NCBI GenBank assembly: GCA_019155185.1
Contig: CM032808.1
Coordinates: 2,439,185 to 2,503,184 of the forward strand
Direction of reading: 5' to 3'
Origin: Beaufortia kweichowensis
Taxonomy: Eukaryota > Chordata > Actinopteri > Cypriniformes > Gastromyzontidae
DNA: 64,000 nt
Positions 21,423 to 33,620 of this stretch are shown here, one piece after another. The translations under genes were made by a program, and so were the position numbers. How positions within the stretch are numbered: the first letter of the stretch is position 1; each line of letters starts with the position of its first letter. The notes below the pieces were generated by a model. It did not search any database. It had not been told where the DNA came from and saw only the letters and a list, made by a program, of their open reading frames with translations.

Positions 21423-23539
21423 GGTCGATTCTTTATTGCCAATCATTGTGTGTGCATAATGCTGGATTCCAGCCCAGATTTTCTGACAATGGCAAAAATC
21501 AGTCAAAGCCTAACATTAACCAAAAAAGCAATTCAGCTGGCTGTTGATAGGCTAAAATATACAAAACTAAAATATCAGAAAGTGTTGATTTTGCCTATTG
21601 ATGAGATGTTTAAAGACATCTCATCAAAACAGGTCTCAGACAATGAAATTGTAGCATGAAGTTGTATTGTCCAATTTTTGTGTAAAAACTAAAAGCTGTC
21701 AAACTTAAGAAGTGTTTTGTGTGTAGACTGCATGGGTGAGCAATGTCAAACACAGCTCTTGTCTTCTCTTTCTTTCGCTTCACGCACATGGTTCGCAACA
21801 GAATGCCTCAACACCACTTTGCCGTTAGCCTACACGTTAGCTCTCAATAGAGGCCTTTTGTATTCAAAATGTTACAGCATGGAATCATTTGTGTGTCCCT
21901 TCACCTCTCGTGTGGGTACCGGTGTCTCTGAGCTATTGCTGAACAGGATGAGTTTCTGCATCTGACAGCGTGAGCTAGCTGAAGTGGATGATTGATGCCT
22001 GCCAGCAGTGGCGGTTTGTGAAGCGGGTGGGAATGGGTGATGTTTTCTGAGAGGCCGTACTGGTATGATTTGAATTTATAAGGGGCCGTGGGCTTCAGAG
22101 AACGGCTACAGTGTGAGGGAAATGATGCATTGTCATTACATGCTCAGTATGTTTCTTTTCCGTTGACTAGCGCCTGCTCGACGCTATTTCACTCTTCAAG
22201 TAAAGTAGTCTCTGTTGTACTCGATTTGCATATTGGTCTTCAAAACAAAGGATTACACTTTTTGTTTTTGAAATATGGACAATATTTTGCTTCAAATGTG
22301 TTTGGAAGTTTTGAAGAGTATGGTTTGTGTGCACACACCAGGAATGAGATTAGCACATGAATTTTGAAGGAGTTCACAAATGAAAATTCGCTCATAATTT
22401 CCTCAGCCCCATGCCATCTCCGCTTTATGCCACTTCCTTTCTTCAACTGAACACAAACTAATGATTTTTTATTAAAATGCCGTCATGTTATCTTCTCATA
22501 CAGGGCTTAAAATGGGAAAGCTTTAAAAAGCTCATAAATCCATCATTAAAGTAATCCAAATGACTCCAGTGGATTTAAAAATGAAGCGAAAAGATACATT
22601 TGTGTGAGAAAATGATTATTTAGCAATCAATATGTCATGTATCCATGGAAACAAATGGATCAGTGCCCTAACTTCAAATATGGCAGCATGTTGATAACTG
22701 TGAATCTTATTTGTTCTTGCATGTCTTGTGGGGATTTTTGGTGAAAAAGCTTTCAGTCAAGATGCTTGATGCTTGCAGGAGATCAGGTCTGTAGGCATTT
22801 TAAAACAGAAATGTAAGCAATAATATCATGATTACAAATGTTCAACCAATCATTTAAACTACAGTTTCAGTAGCACATTGAGTTGAGTCTTTGACCTATA
22901 AAAAAAGGCTGTTCGAGAAGACGATCTTTCTGGTTGACAAATTCAAGTACTAAAATTTACGACAGATTTAATTTTACTTTATCAGCCACTGTCAGTCGCA
23001 GGATTTTATAGGTCAGTGAATAAACTCATGCATCAAGACACAGTTGCTCTAGCAGTACATTTTCCTTTGAGCATGAGGAGTAATTCAGCGCCTAATTTAT
23101 TACTCTTATTTCATTTGTAATATTGTATACATTTATGCATATCTATTCAGGATATGACATATGTTAACGCCTCTGCAGACAGCGTGTCGTGACCTATAGC
23201 TGAAAGATCGATGCATTAGCTATAGTGTGATGTTTTTAAATGCAGACCCAGCTTGGAGTTAATGTGCGTTTACAAATAAATCAATCACATAACTTTTCAA
23301 TGCAGAATGTATTTGATTAAATTAAAGCATTTAACATAAAAATATAATCAGCTCTGCTGGGGGATTTTGTAATTTTCTGACCTCGACCGTATACACAATG
23401 TTGCGATGTGTGTCATGTAAGCAGTACATTGATTTTAGTTGTGTGACTCTTATATTATTGTAGTGAGACAATCTTGTAGTCTGGTCATCGGCTTTCTTAT
23501 CCAAACTGCTGTCAATTATGTTAATATAGGCTGCTAATT

Positions 23540-23800
23540 GACTCATTAAAGCTGAATCCACTTGGATCAGAAGTTGGACACCAGGGCCTAATGCAATACA
23601 CGCAAGTATTACGTTTGCCAGGGGATGGTCCAATAATTGACACATTTCCCATCCTGTTTGTGATTGAACACAGATGGGAACGAAGGAGAAATGATTATCA
23701 AATAAGGCAATTTGTATCAGGAGTCGGTCAGAGAGACCATGTGTCTATATTTGTGCTCGTAAAGCTGATTGTTTGTAAGCTGTCCCAGTGTGTACAGCAG
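23540..23800. promoter_or_regulatory. Candidate conserved noncoding element
   Basis: Low-repeat block with GGGGATGGTCCAATAATTGA and AAATGATTATCAAATAAGGC, dense in ATTA/TGATTA homeodomain-type cores. Long frames on both strands overlap it, which is more consistent with noncoding constraint or chance than with a gene. Confidence 0.28.
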
Positions 23801-25164
23801 TAATTGTCTAGCATGAGTCATGCGAGCGGCTTGCCGAAAAGACGCAGACTCGGAGGCTGTTAGAGATGGTTGAACAGGAAGAGAGATGGGATGGATAGAT
23901 CTAATGATGGTGTGGAATGATGCAAAGGAGCAGAGCTGGTGAAAGACAGAAGAGAAAAGATATTGAGAGAAAAGGTGGAATACAAAATAATGGAAATGAC
24001 CTGAGCTAAAAAAACAAAAAAGTATTTCATCATTCTCGTAGCAGTGCATTTTGGGATTGCCTGTTTCATTAAGGATATGCCTCCACAGAATAGCCCAAAC
24101 TAATATCATATACAGTAACGTAGCATAAACACACTGTTTAATTATTGAAACCGTTTTTGTTTTGACGCATCGCTGATGATGTCTTCAAACGCTGCAGGCA
24201 AACTATTTTTAGGACAGAGCCATGGAGAAATGCTAGGTGAATAAGAGATAAAGAGAAAAAGGTAAAATACAAGGCCTACATCTCTTACAGACACAAATAA
24301 AACTTTACTGCAATTTCTGCTGTCATAGGTGTAAAAGCACATATTACCTTAAAGGAGAACAATTTTATCTCTTTATCGAGTTGTGTCTGGTTAAGAATAG
24401 CAGCATTACAGTATATAATAAGAAAGAATAAATAAACAACCCGAAACTTTTGACCGGTTTTGTGCACGTACCTCTGCCAGATTTTATTACTTTTCTACTT
24501 CATTTAAAAAAAAAAAAACCCTCTTCAGGATAAAAACCCAAGCGTTGCCTGCACTCTTCACCACAGTGTTCTGCTTCTGAAGCTGCTGATATGTGGATGA
24601 GGTTTTAATAAAGTGTCAGTGTGTGTTGTGAGACAAACACATGTGAGACAGACATATCATGGTAAATCACAGCTTGATACACTTCACTCTTAAATAATAG
24701 AGTAATGTCATGTCTCTGTGGAAGAGCCCTTTCTCTCATATGGACATGCACTGTGTGTAGTTGCCTGAGGGGTGGGGGGGTAGAGAAAATGTGAAAAACA
24801 GACACCCTCAGACTGGATCCAGGCAGTCTGTCACTTTTGATGAAGGAAGGTTACAGCATGGCAGTTTGGTGGCTGGTTTGTATTTGTAAAAAAAAAAATG
24901 TGTTCACACAGAATAATTCCACTTTCACAGCAAACCTTTCATTGCACTGAAGGTGGTATCGTTCATTACACAGTAACACAAAGGAGTCGGTCTGATGTAA
25001 ACATCAGAAAGCTGTGGTCTGCTTTGGTCTCGGCTCCTGAGGTTTGTGGCTTTCTCATGCAGAGATCAAAATAACTCTCTCATACCTTGTTTTTTCAAAC
25101 ACAGTGCTGAATCTAGCTCAGGTATTGGAGCTACACGACCACTAAAGGTCGTTGTCACAATGCT

Positions 25165-25215
25165 AGGGTGTGTTTGGGTGGTTTCCAGGGTGTTGCTATG
25201 TGGTTGCTAGGAGCT
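25165..25215 (+). repeat. GGTTGCTA-type short tandem repeat
   Basis: GGGTGGTTTCCAGGGTGTTGC then TATGTGGTTGCTAGGAGCTG, a degenerate run of the GGTGTTGCTATGTGGTTGCTA unit found in many fish genomes. Confidence 0.45.
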
Positions 25216-26989
25216 GGATGGATGCAAGGATTTAATCAGATGAGGGTATCTCAGGAGATTCAGGCATCACATGATTATTCAGATCTGGAGCGAGTGGAAA
25301 CATGGGTTCGTTTTTCCAAGTTCAGCTCTGGTAGTTTGAATGGAAAATGCCTATAAGCCTTATCTGTGGGTCCAGGTGGATCCATTCATGTCTAGGCAAT
25401 TTGTACACAATCACTGAATTGTACAGATGATGTTAAGGCACTAGCGATATACTGCAGCATCCACTGGATTATTGTAGCCCAAGACTGATTGAAAGAAAAT
25501 TGCATGTCTTCAGGGACTTAGATAGGAAGGGATTGACAGGCATGTTTTACTTCAGTCAGAACCCACCATATGAAAGAGACAAGTTTGACATACAAAGTCA
25601 AGAGTGACGCAGCAGCTGTAAGTCATGCTGGTAGAAGCTTTCAGGTTTAGTTTTCTGTCCATGAAATGTGCCATCATAGAGTCATGATTCCCCACATTAC
25701 CAGAACGTACTTGAGAGGAATGTGAGGCTGAAAGTGATTTGTGGCCGGTGTCACCTGTATGGCATGATGGTTGAAACGTTAGGGTTTGGTTGGAAGCTGC
25801 TTTTTTTCTAGTGATTTGCATGATCGTAGATATTTCCTCATGGCACCAAAAGGTACTTGAGAAGAATGTGAGATCACTAAAGATCTTGTAAAAAGATCTT
25901 GAAATAATATTTATCCAACAAAAAAATCCCTACCCTAACATCACGCTAAAGTTCTGTTTAGCCAATGTAGGAGGTTGTTTTGATGGTCACTGTCTTTCAA
26001 GTATTTATCCTGAAGGACATCTGCTATTGAATCTAGCATGTGCTTAGTGTTGTGCTTATTGTTGAATAAGTGGTAATAGCTTAAGCAAGCATCACTACAA
26101 TATTGGTTGTGAGGTGTTAACTGAAATTCCCAAAACATTCAAACAATAAAGTATTCTTTATTATGTAATTCATCTCACATGTTACAGACATAGGTAAGCA
26201 AAAGGTACAAGAGGCTAAAACTTACAGTATTCAGAATAAAGCAGCAGCCTCGAGTTCCTTATTGCTTTTATAAAATGGTTGACACACAATACAAATATTA
26301 AAGCCTAAAAATATGTGTCAATGCAACTTTCATGAAGTAAAATCCGTCAGAAATTAGTCTCCGAGTGAGTGTGATAGATGTTTATGTTGTTAAGGGTGAT
26401 GTGCGGTGATAGACAGAATCATTAGATGAAGCACTTATAGCTGGGATTATATGAACACACTGTTCATATATAGCTTTTATATGAACACACTGATTTATGC
26501 CAAGAAAATAAAAAAATAAAATACACTTGCATTTACAGAAGCACCAGAACCATATTTAGAAACAAGAATTACATAAAGTGGTGTGATGGGCCTTAGTAAA
26601 CACCCAGTATACTCTAACAAACCGTCCACAACACTTGTTATTGTGTTAATGAGCAAAATCTTAAAATCTTTAAGTATTTTTAATAGAATATTTGTTTTTG
26701 TAAACCAAAGTTTATGTGTTTTGAAATAAAGATTAAACATTAACTAATGCAATTCTGTGAGAAATGCCTCTTGTTGTCAACACCTGTCAATCAGATTTAA
26801 TATTCAGTTCCTGAAAGCAACTGTGAAACACTGACATCAGATTTAAGTCAGTAAAATAGTCTAAGGGAATTATGATGAATAGAACTGTCAGTCACTAATT
26901 ATAATTTCAAAAAGTTTCTCGTGACCTTGACAACCTTTTATTAAATGCCTATTTACCCATAGTCAGGCCTTTTTATAGAAACAACTTTA

Positions 26990-27330
26990 CGCTGTGTTCA
27001 GGGAAAATCATTCTCCACCAACACAGTGTAGACTCACTGCCGTATCTTTGGATGCACTCGGCTTTGGAAGTAGATGCTGTTTGTCTCTCAAAACAAAAAC
27101 GTCCTCTTAGTCTCTGTTAATATAACCAATGTCGGTACATATATACCTCTAATTACCTTCCACTATAGCACAAATGAAAAGTCGCTTTTTTAATTGCAAC
27201 ATCTTGCAAACAATTTAAGAGGAGGCTCAGAGTCTCTAAAATCGACAACCAAACAATCCCAGGCCTGTGAAATGTGATTATTGCATCGAATTCCCCTGAT
27301 TAAAGCCTGTGATGTGTGAAAAAGTGGGAT
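26990..27330. promoter_or_regulatory. Candidate conserved noncoding element
   Basis: Low-repeat sequence with homeodomain-like cores: CTCTAATTACCTTCCACTAT, TTTTTTAATTGCAACATC, TGTGATTATTGCATCGAATT and CCCCTGATTAAAGCC. No open frame of note. Confidence 0.35.
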
Positions 27331-27563
27331 GAAGTTGAACAAAAGCAAAAAAGCATTTTACATTCACTTGACATTAAAAAGCATTAAAAAAGATAGCAGG
27401 AGCTCTGTTAACTTCCAAGGCTAAGAGTGTAATTAAAGACTCATTAACTTATATTGTGCTTCATATTTTTCTCTCATTTCTAATAAGAATGCCTAATTCA
27501 GCTCAAAACCAAAATCAGTGTTTCACAATAAGGGATTTAGTTTCAGTCCAAGGCACCATACCT

Positions 27564-27670
27564 ATGTCTCCATAGCTCAGTGCGTTTTGCATTAGCAGTG
27601 CAAAGTTCATGGGTTTGATACCCATTCTGATAAAAAATATAAACCTTCAATGCACTGGAAAATTGGCAGG
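27564..27670 (+). repeat. tRNA-derived SINE head
   Basis: A-box-like TAGCTCAGTGCG (27573-27584) and B-box-like GGGTTTGATAC (27611-27621) at tRNA-like spacing, followed by an A-rich tail (TAAAAAATATAAA). The 5' arm does not pair well, so this is a SINE relic and not a working tRNA gene. Confidence 0.6.
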
Positions 27671-28559
27671 TACACACACCTGTAACTGGACATCAGTTAC
27701 ACTCAACATTAGCGCAATGAGATGCAGCATTGCTTGGCAACAGTAAACAGCCTACAGCTAAGCTGATGCTTGTATGAGCTGTGTTTAAAGCCTTTGTAAA
27801 AACAGAAAATGCACTGCTGGGCACACACTATATAATATTAGCCACTATTGACATCTGTGATAAATTTCAAGGATAGTAAAAGATTTGCTGTAGGACAAAA
27901 TTTGACTTACGAGTTATTTGACTAGTGTAACGTGCACAGGTGGCAGATGATGAATAAATATTTGACACCTTTATTTACCTTTATTTATAAAGACACGTAA
28001 AATAAAAAAAAAAGATGTAGAATTGTTTATAAATATATCTAATATCTCAATTTAAAATTTTTTTAGTTTGAATACTGCATTTTCATGTGTATGCTTAATA
28101 TGTTCAGTGACAGGAATCAGGTTAACCTGAATTCTGTCAAATTTTGTCAAAGCGGCTTTACATAAAGTCATATTGTTGTCTATAATGTCTTAATGCCTTA
28201 CAGATTATTTATCATAACAGTTGACATATGGCATTTATATTCTGTCTTAATAATTAGCAATTCATCATGTGAGGTTTAAGAAAAGAAATGCATTTACCCT
28301 TTTGCCAAGCATTATAATAATTTAGTCTTATAGATGCATTAATTTGTTTTTAGAGTGCTTGAAGACCGTTCTAAACATTGTCAATGTGTTAGGAAAAATA
28401 CAGTAAAACCCATGTTATACACAGTAGAAGATGACACTAAGCCATTAAGTAACAGATTATATTTTGGTTTAGATGCATCAGATGGAGGAACTTACTAATA
28501 CTAATACTACTAATACCTTTTGCTAACTGATAATGAGCTCATCAGGTCACGTGGAGATA
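27671..28559. other. Intergenic, nothing recognised
   Basis: AT-rich; the right end may be the decayed 3' part of the LINE fragment that follows. Confidence 0.35.
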
Positions 28560-28965
28560 CAGAGGTGAGTGTCATTGGCATAATGGTAAAAACCGATTTC
28601 ATACGTTTTGAAAATATTTTCTAATATTTGCACTAAAATATTTGCACAAAGCATATGCACTGAGAAAAGCAGAGGACCCCACATTGATCCCTGTGGCACT
28701 CCGTACTTGCATTTGATCTGACATATCTCCTTTTACACACACAAACTGATGGCAATCACAGCTAAAGCATGATAAAGCCTGCCAAATGCCAATGTAAATC
28801 ACAAGCTTATCTAGTAGAATATTTGATCTATGATGTCAAAAATATTGCTAAGATCTAACAGCACTAGACGGGAGATACAGCAGTTGTCAGATGATAAGTG
28901 CAGACAGTCTCTGAGCTATGGTGGAAACGAAATTCTGACATAATTTTTTTACAGATAACACTTTC
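28560..28965 (-). pseudogene. Decayed LINE reverse-transcriptase fragment
   Basis: On the minus strand, in order: LVLLDLSNIFDIIDQ (28867-28824; active copies read DLSAAFDTIDH), YGVPQGSMWGPLL (28705-28667), and YHYANDT (near 28588-28567) where the catalytic motif should be YADD. Stops and frame shifts separate these blocks, and one catalytic Asp is replaced by Asn. It belongs to the L2-like LINE group and is non-functional. Confidence 0.8.
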
Positions 28966-30727
28966 TCCTCAAAAAATTACGATGCCACTACAATACTTTA
29001 AAATGATATAAATATGAGATTTAAAATATTTAAAATGTAGTATATTTGGTGTATATCCAAATTGTGTTTTCGATTACTAACATTTTTTGGCATGTGTCCT
29101 AGGGAAAGCAATATTTAGAAGACATTTAGAGATGACAGGAAACACCTTCTTAGTAGTTTGCTAAGTGTAAGATCTAGAATGCATGTTATTGGCTTTGAAG
29201 ACTTTTGTTTTGTCATGCAGTATCACTCCTCTTATAGCAAATAGACTCAACATTTTTTTGATTTGGGAGACTGGGACCTACTGTAAGTACAATATGACTT
29301 ATATATAAGTCATATATATACAAAATGAGCAGATTTATCCTCTGACATTGACTTTTTTACCTAAGATCTCACTGGGAATATCTACAGTCTGAATAAAAAT
29401 AATCGTAAAGGATATCAAGAATTACAGTACACAGTGTGGATCTGACTTTAGAATGCTGTTATAAGGCTCAACCCACTCTAGTAATATTCTGCAAAAAATG
29501 GAATATTCATTTTGATCTATAACATTTCCGATGTTTCAAATTGAAATGCTTTATCAAGGTTTCATGAAACTACTTGGATTCATTGTGAAACTGCTGTTTA
29601 TTATGCGTCGTGTCTGCATTTGTGATAAATGGTCACCCTACAGTGTCTGATTCAGTCCAGTTAAACAGTAGAGAACCTTGGTTGAAGTATCTTGTTAGCA
29701 AGCAGAGTGAACATATTTTAACCTACTAAACAAGGCAGGCTGTATATTGCTTGCATATCCTGATAATAAGCCCCTGCAAAACCTTTTAAAAGACAGGTAG
29801 AAATCACCATAATAAGAGCTCTTGTTCACTCTAACGCAAGCCTTAGTCTTGTTTGTGCTCCAACATTTTCCAAGGCCCTGAATTTGAAACCTACTCTTTT
29901 TTAGTGGCTGAAATGAAAAAATCTGAGTGGTAAAACTGTAAACCACACTTTTGTACAGAACGCCACTTGGAGTAGAGAGTGGACAAGAGATTTTTTCAAA
30001 TTATTTTTAAATTTTTTCTTTTACGTGAGCCAGCTAAACCAGTTCCCCAATTTAGACTAAATCTTTTGCAAACCATTTGCATCATGAGTCATCAGTAATA
30101 TGATAATGCAACTGCTTTTGTTAAGACTTCTTTCTATTAACGAACTCCTTTAATCTGGTTCACAAATCAGTTCTCCAGTCAACAATATAGTGAAATGATA
30201 AACATCTCTTCTAAATATTGCTGGAGGGGTCTGTTGATACGGTCATTCACATTCTATCTAGGAACACTAAATGAAACACTGATGATAACAAATAATTCTA
30301 ATTACTTATGATTTAACAGAAGAAAATGTGGTGACAAACTGCTTCATTTTTCTATTTTTAACTTATGCACACAAACAATCCATAGTGGTTTGCAAGCATT
30401 AGTCGAATTTTGCATCACTGTACCTATTCATAAACCCACTGACTCTGGGTCAGAAGTGCTACAACTTGTTTCCTGGTTTTGTTCTACAACATTCATCATT
30501 AGTCAGACAGTTTCTCTTTTTCTAACTGGGAGCAGTGGAGCAGACTTTATGCTGAAAAGCCTACCCTAGATTAATGCTATGCATTGCAGGTGCCATCTTA
30601 TGCTCACGCTTGTACCTGTAGCACATCATACACTTCTGTGGGCCAATAAAATTGTCATGATTAGACACACACTTCAGACACCAGTCATGCTGATGACGCT
30701 CCCCATAGTGTTTTGCCAGAAACATCA
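28966..30727. other. Intergenic, nothing recognised
   Basis: AT-rich; no supported gene. The opposite-strand frames at 30561-30800 run into the left end of the next transposon. Confidence 0.4.
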
Positions 30728-31547
30728 GCTGTGTCCGAAATCGCCCCCTATCCCCTATATAGTGCACTATATAGGGTGTTGCCATTTTGTAGTTTTCTGA
30801 GTGAACAACTCATTCCCTACATTCGATCACTACTTTATACCCACAATGCACTGTGAGTGTGCAACATACTCATCTTACTTCCCGAGATGCATTGCGGAGA
30901 CGGCGGCAGAGCGTAAAAAATCGAATGGCGGATAAAAGCCATAGCAGGAGAAACTTTGTAGGAAAACTTTTATTTTGTGTTAGTAGTTTTGCCTCATTTT
31001 ATTCGTTAAACATAATCCTGTATTGAAATATAGCTAAACAAAATTGTACAAATAAGTAATTATAAAAAATTTAATTTAGGAAAATTCACTTTTATCATTA
31101 AAAAGCAAGGCATAATATTCACAGGTTTCACTCAGGAAACTGAACAGCAAGAAACCCCTCAAAAATATGCCAGTGCACTTAAATTGATTTTAAAATTGAT
31201 GATTTTTTTTAACGTTTTTTACAACAAAAAACAGTTGTTTCTTTTCTTGTTTTTATTGTAACGATCCAATACAAGAGTTCCTTTTTTAAAATGAATGTGA
31301 CAAACATTAGTTTTTTTATTCTCATTATTTATTATACTTGCAAATATTATACATACAAATATTTTTTATGATAAAATATTATAATAATACAATCAGCAAG
31401 GTATTATGTAACAAACGTATGTTGTTAAGTGATGAAAATACTGTGTCAGCTCCACAGCTCGATTTCGCTCACTTCTTCCCCATATAGTGGACTTATAGCA
31501 TTCGCTGTAAAGGGAAAAGTAAATGAGTGAGTGATTTTGGACACAGC
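30728..31547. mobile_element. Nonautonomous DNA transposon with GCTGTGTCC ends
   Basis: The left end GCTGTGTCCGAAATCGC and the right end GTGATTTTGGACACAGC are inverted repeats (15 of 17 bases). Near each end are the typical internal pieces CCTATATAGTGCACTATATA (left) and CCATATAGTGGACTTATAGC (right). The left part also has CCACAATGCACTGTGAG. No transposase frame is seen. A target duplication was not evident at the ends I chose. Confidence 0.8.
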
Positions 31548-31678
31548 AATTGTCTTCCCATCTCAGTAAATCAAGGTTACATACATAACCAGATATGTTT
31601 CCTCCCCATTCCTACATGAGCATTTAACACAATTATTCGACCTTCATATTTACTACATTGTGACTTTCATCTTGCTAA

Positions 31679-31682
<4 letters not shown>

Positions 31683-31738
<56 letters not shown>
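31683..31738 (+). repeat. (CA)n microsatellite
   Basis: 28 uninterrupted CA units. Confidence 0.97.
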
Positions 31739-31739
<1 letters not shown>

Positions 31740-31740
<1 letters not shown>

Positions 31741-32335
31741 GACATTCAGTGTGGTTTCTCAGAGAGCCCACACTAGCATTAACTGTAATGATACTGGCAG
31801 AGAGTTTGAGAAACAGCCATCTTCACCTCAGCCGTGAGGTACTACAGATGCACAGTAATGAACTTACTGCCTTTTCTGTGTGGTGACGATAGCAGAAATA
31901 ACGGGCATTAAAGCATTCAACAACAAACACTCACAAACGATCATTTTTATTGTCCTTTCATAATGTTATTTCTAGAAGACAAACACATGCAAAATAACCC
32001 TTTGGAACTTGTTGTTCTAAACTTATCTAACACGAAAGAGAGATGTTGAACAGAATAATGAAACTGTAAGAGGGAGAGAAAAACCACCCACTGGCCCAAC
32101 GGCAATGGAGTCCAGTGGCAATGGCGAAGGTTTCAGCATGTTCGTTTACTTGTTACTTTTGATACCTCAATTTTATCTGACTCCAAAAGATAAAACCTTG
32201 TAAAGGTTAAGTTAAGATCCTTAAATTTAGATAATGGTTTGATCATTCCATCAACTCGCTATTATTATTGGGCTTGTACACTAAGGTTCTCATTGTCGCA
32301 CAGGGTCTTCGCACCGGCCGGTATGCGGGCCCACG
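31740..32335. other. Intergenic, nothing recognised
   Basis: No supported gene. It ends in a GC-rich stretch (CGCACCGGCCGGTATGCGGG) just before the GAGGTTATG repeats. Confidence 0.4.
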
Positions 32336-32640
32336 ATCACAAACTCGACTGTATAACCAGAGGTTATGGCTAAAGCAATTTAACAATGTAGCTCCCGCTT
32401 ACTATTGTTAAAAGGTACCCATGTAACCCCATACAATCGCCTATAAAACAACTTAGTTCAAAGCTTAAACATTAATCAGAGGTTATGGCCAGCACCGTAA
32501 GGGATTTGATCTGACCCCATATAGTTATTAATATAACTACATAACAACTTAATTAAAGTACAGACAATGACCAGAGGTTATGACTACCACTATGACAGCC
32601 CCATATAGTGAATCCGACTGCATAACAACTTAATTATTTA
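32336..32640. repeat. Three diverged copies of an unknown repeat unit of about 100-120 bp
   Basis: The phrase CAGAGGTTATGRC occurs at about 32357, 32477 and 32571. It is followed each time by a CCCCATA phrase (ACCCCATACAATCG, ACCCCATATAGTTA, GCCCCATATAGTGA) and then by ACAACTTA (AAAACAACTTAGTT, CATAACAACTTAATTA, CATAACAACTTAATTA). The copies have diverged but keep the order. It resembles repeats inside a retroviral LTR or a decayed satellite; I do not recognise the family. Confidence 0.6.
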
Positions 32641-33620
32641 AATACGCTTAACCCTGGTCGTAGAATTGCGGTAACACGGATGCATCAGAATCTACTAAGC
32701 CAATAATTCAGAGTATTTAGAATTGATACAAACATAACAATTTATTAATCAGGTAAACGAAAGCAATGATTCAATATCTAATTCAAACAATTTAGTAAAG
32801 TGATCAATTCATGTAAAACAGTCAATAATGCAGAGATGAGAGCATTTAGAAATGTTTAGCTGACAATCAAAAGTACACACAGTAACTGTGCGGGAAATCC
32901 GTTTACAGACTCCCAGAACCTTTTGCTTGCTTCCCTTAAATACACAAATCAAAGTATACTTCCTCCAAATGGAGATGTAATTTCCATTGAAAAGACTCTG
33001 AACCTGATCAGGCCCAAATGGCCATTTCCATGAAAGAGCCCAGGAAGGACACACCCACAGCAGTGAGCAGAATATCTCCAAACTCCTTAAACCTTTGTTC
33101 TGATCTGCTCTACTGTTGTGGGGATAAGACCATTGTGTGAGTCGCACTGAGACATTTCAAATGATATCAGACATGAATATTTAGATACTTTGACCACACA
33201 GAATGTGGTATATCTTAAATACAGTTCATGGGTGAGTTTTGGGGATCTCTGAGCTGTGGGGAAGTAAATGAAAAGAGGGCGAGAAGGAGACAGATGTGGA
33301 GGTGTGAGTTCGCAATCAGCATCCTTTGAGGTGTGCTATCTGAGATGGGGATGCAAACTCTGTGGGGGAACACAATATGTTGGAAAGAGTCCTTTGTTCC
33401 CCAGGATGTGATGTCCTTTTGGTTTGGACATTGTGGCACCAGTCTTACAAAACTATACTGAGCTTCACAAATGAACAGAAATCAATATTAAAGCCATCCA
33501 TGATATTTATGAGACACATCGCACCAGGCTTGTCAATGTCAGTAATGTCGGACATCAGAAATAACTTCACAAAACTGTTGTACGGCTAAACATGAGTTGT
33601 AGCACATATTTACTTAAAAT
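32641..33620. other. Unassigned interval, possibly part of a decayed retroelement
   Basis: No intact gene. In the plus frame near 33345 a short stretch reads CKLCGGTQYVGKS, similar to the CxxC...QYVGxT core of the GIY-YIG nuclease of Penelope-like elements, followed soon by a stop. The 112-codon minus frame at 32809-33147 has no recognisable domain. Confidence 0.3.

Larger units (their letters stand above)
21423..26989. other. Gene-poor interval
   Basis: No supported gene. Many 60-130 codon open frames on both strands show no domains. 23540-23800 looks like constrained noncoding sequence and is listed separately. The G/T-rich stretch at 25165-25215 is listed separately. Confidence 0.4.

Noticed and set aside
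21347..21659. Two overlapping frames of 66 and 100 codons
   Set aside because: Both begin inside the GGGACTTTCC-type repeat and have no domain.
27564..27640. tRNA gene
   Set aside because: A- and B-box-like motifs are present, but the stems do not pair and an A-rich tail follows, as in a SINE.
32336..32640. CRISPR-like spaced repeats
   Set aside because: Only three diverged repeats, the spacers are themselves related, and the genome is a vertebrate's.
32809..33147. 112-codon minus-strand frame
   Set aside because: No recognisable domain; near a possibly decayed retroelement but without matching motifs.
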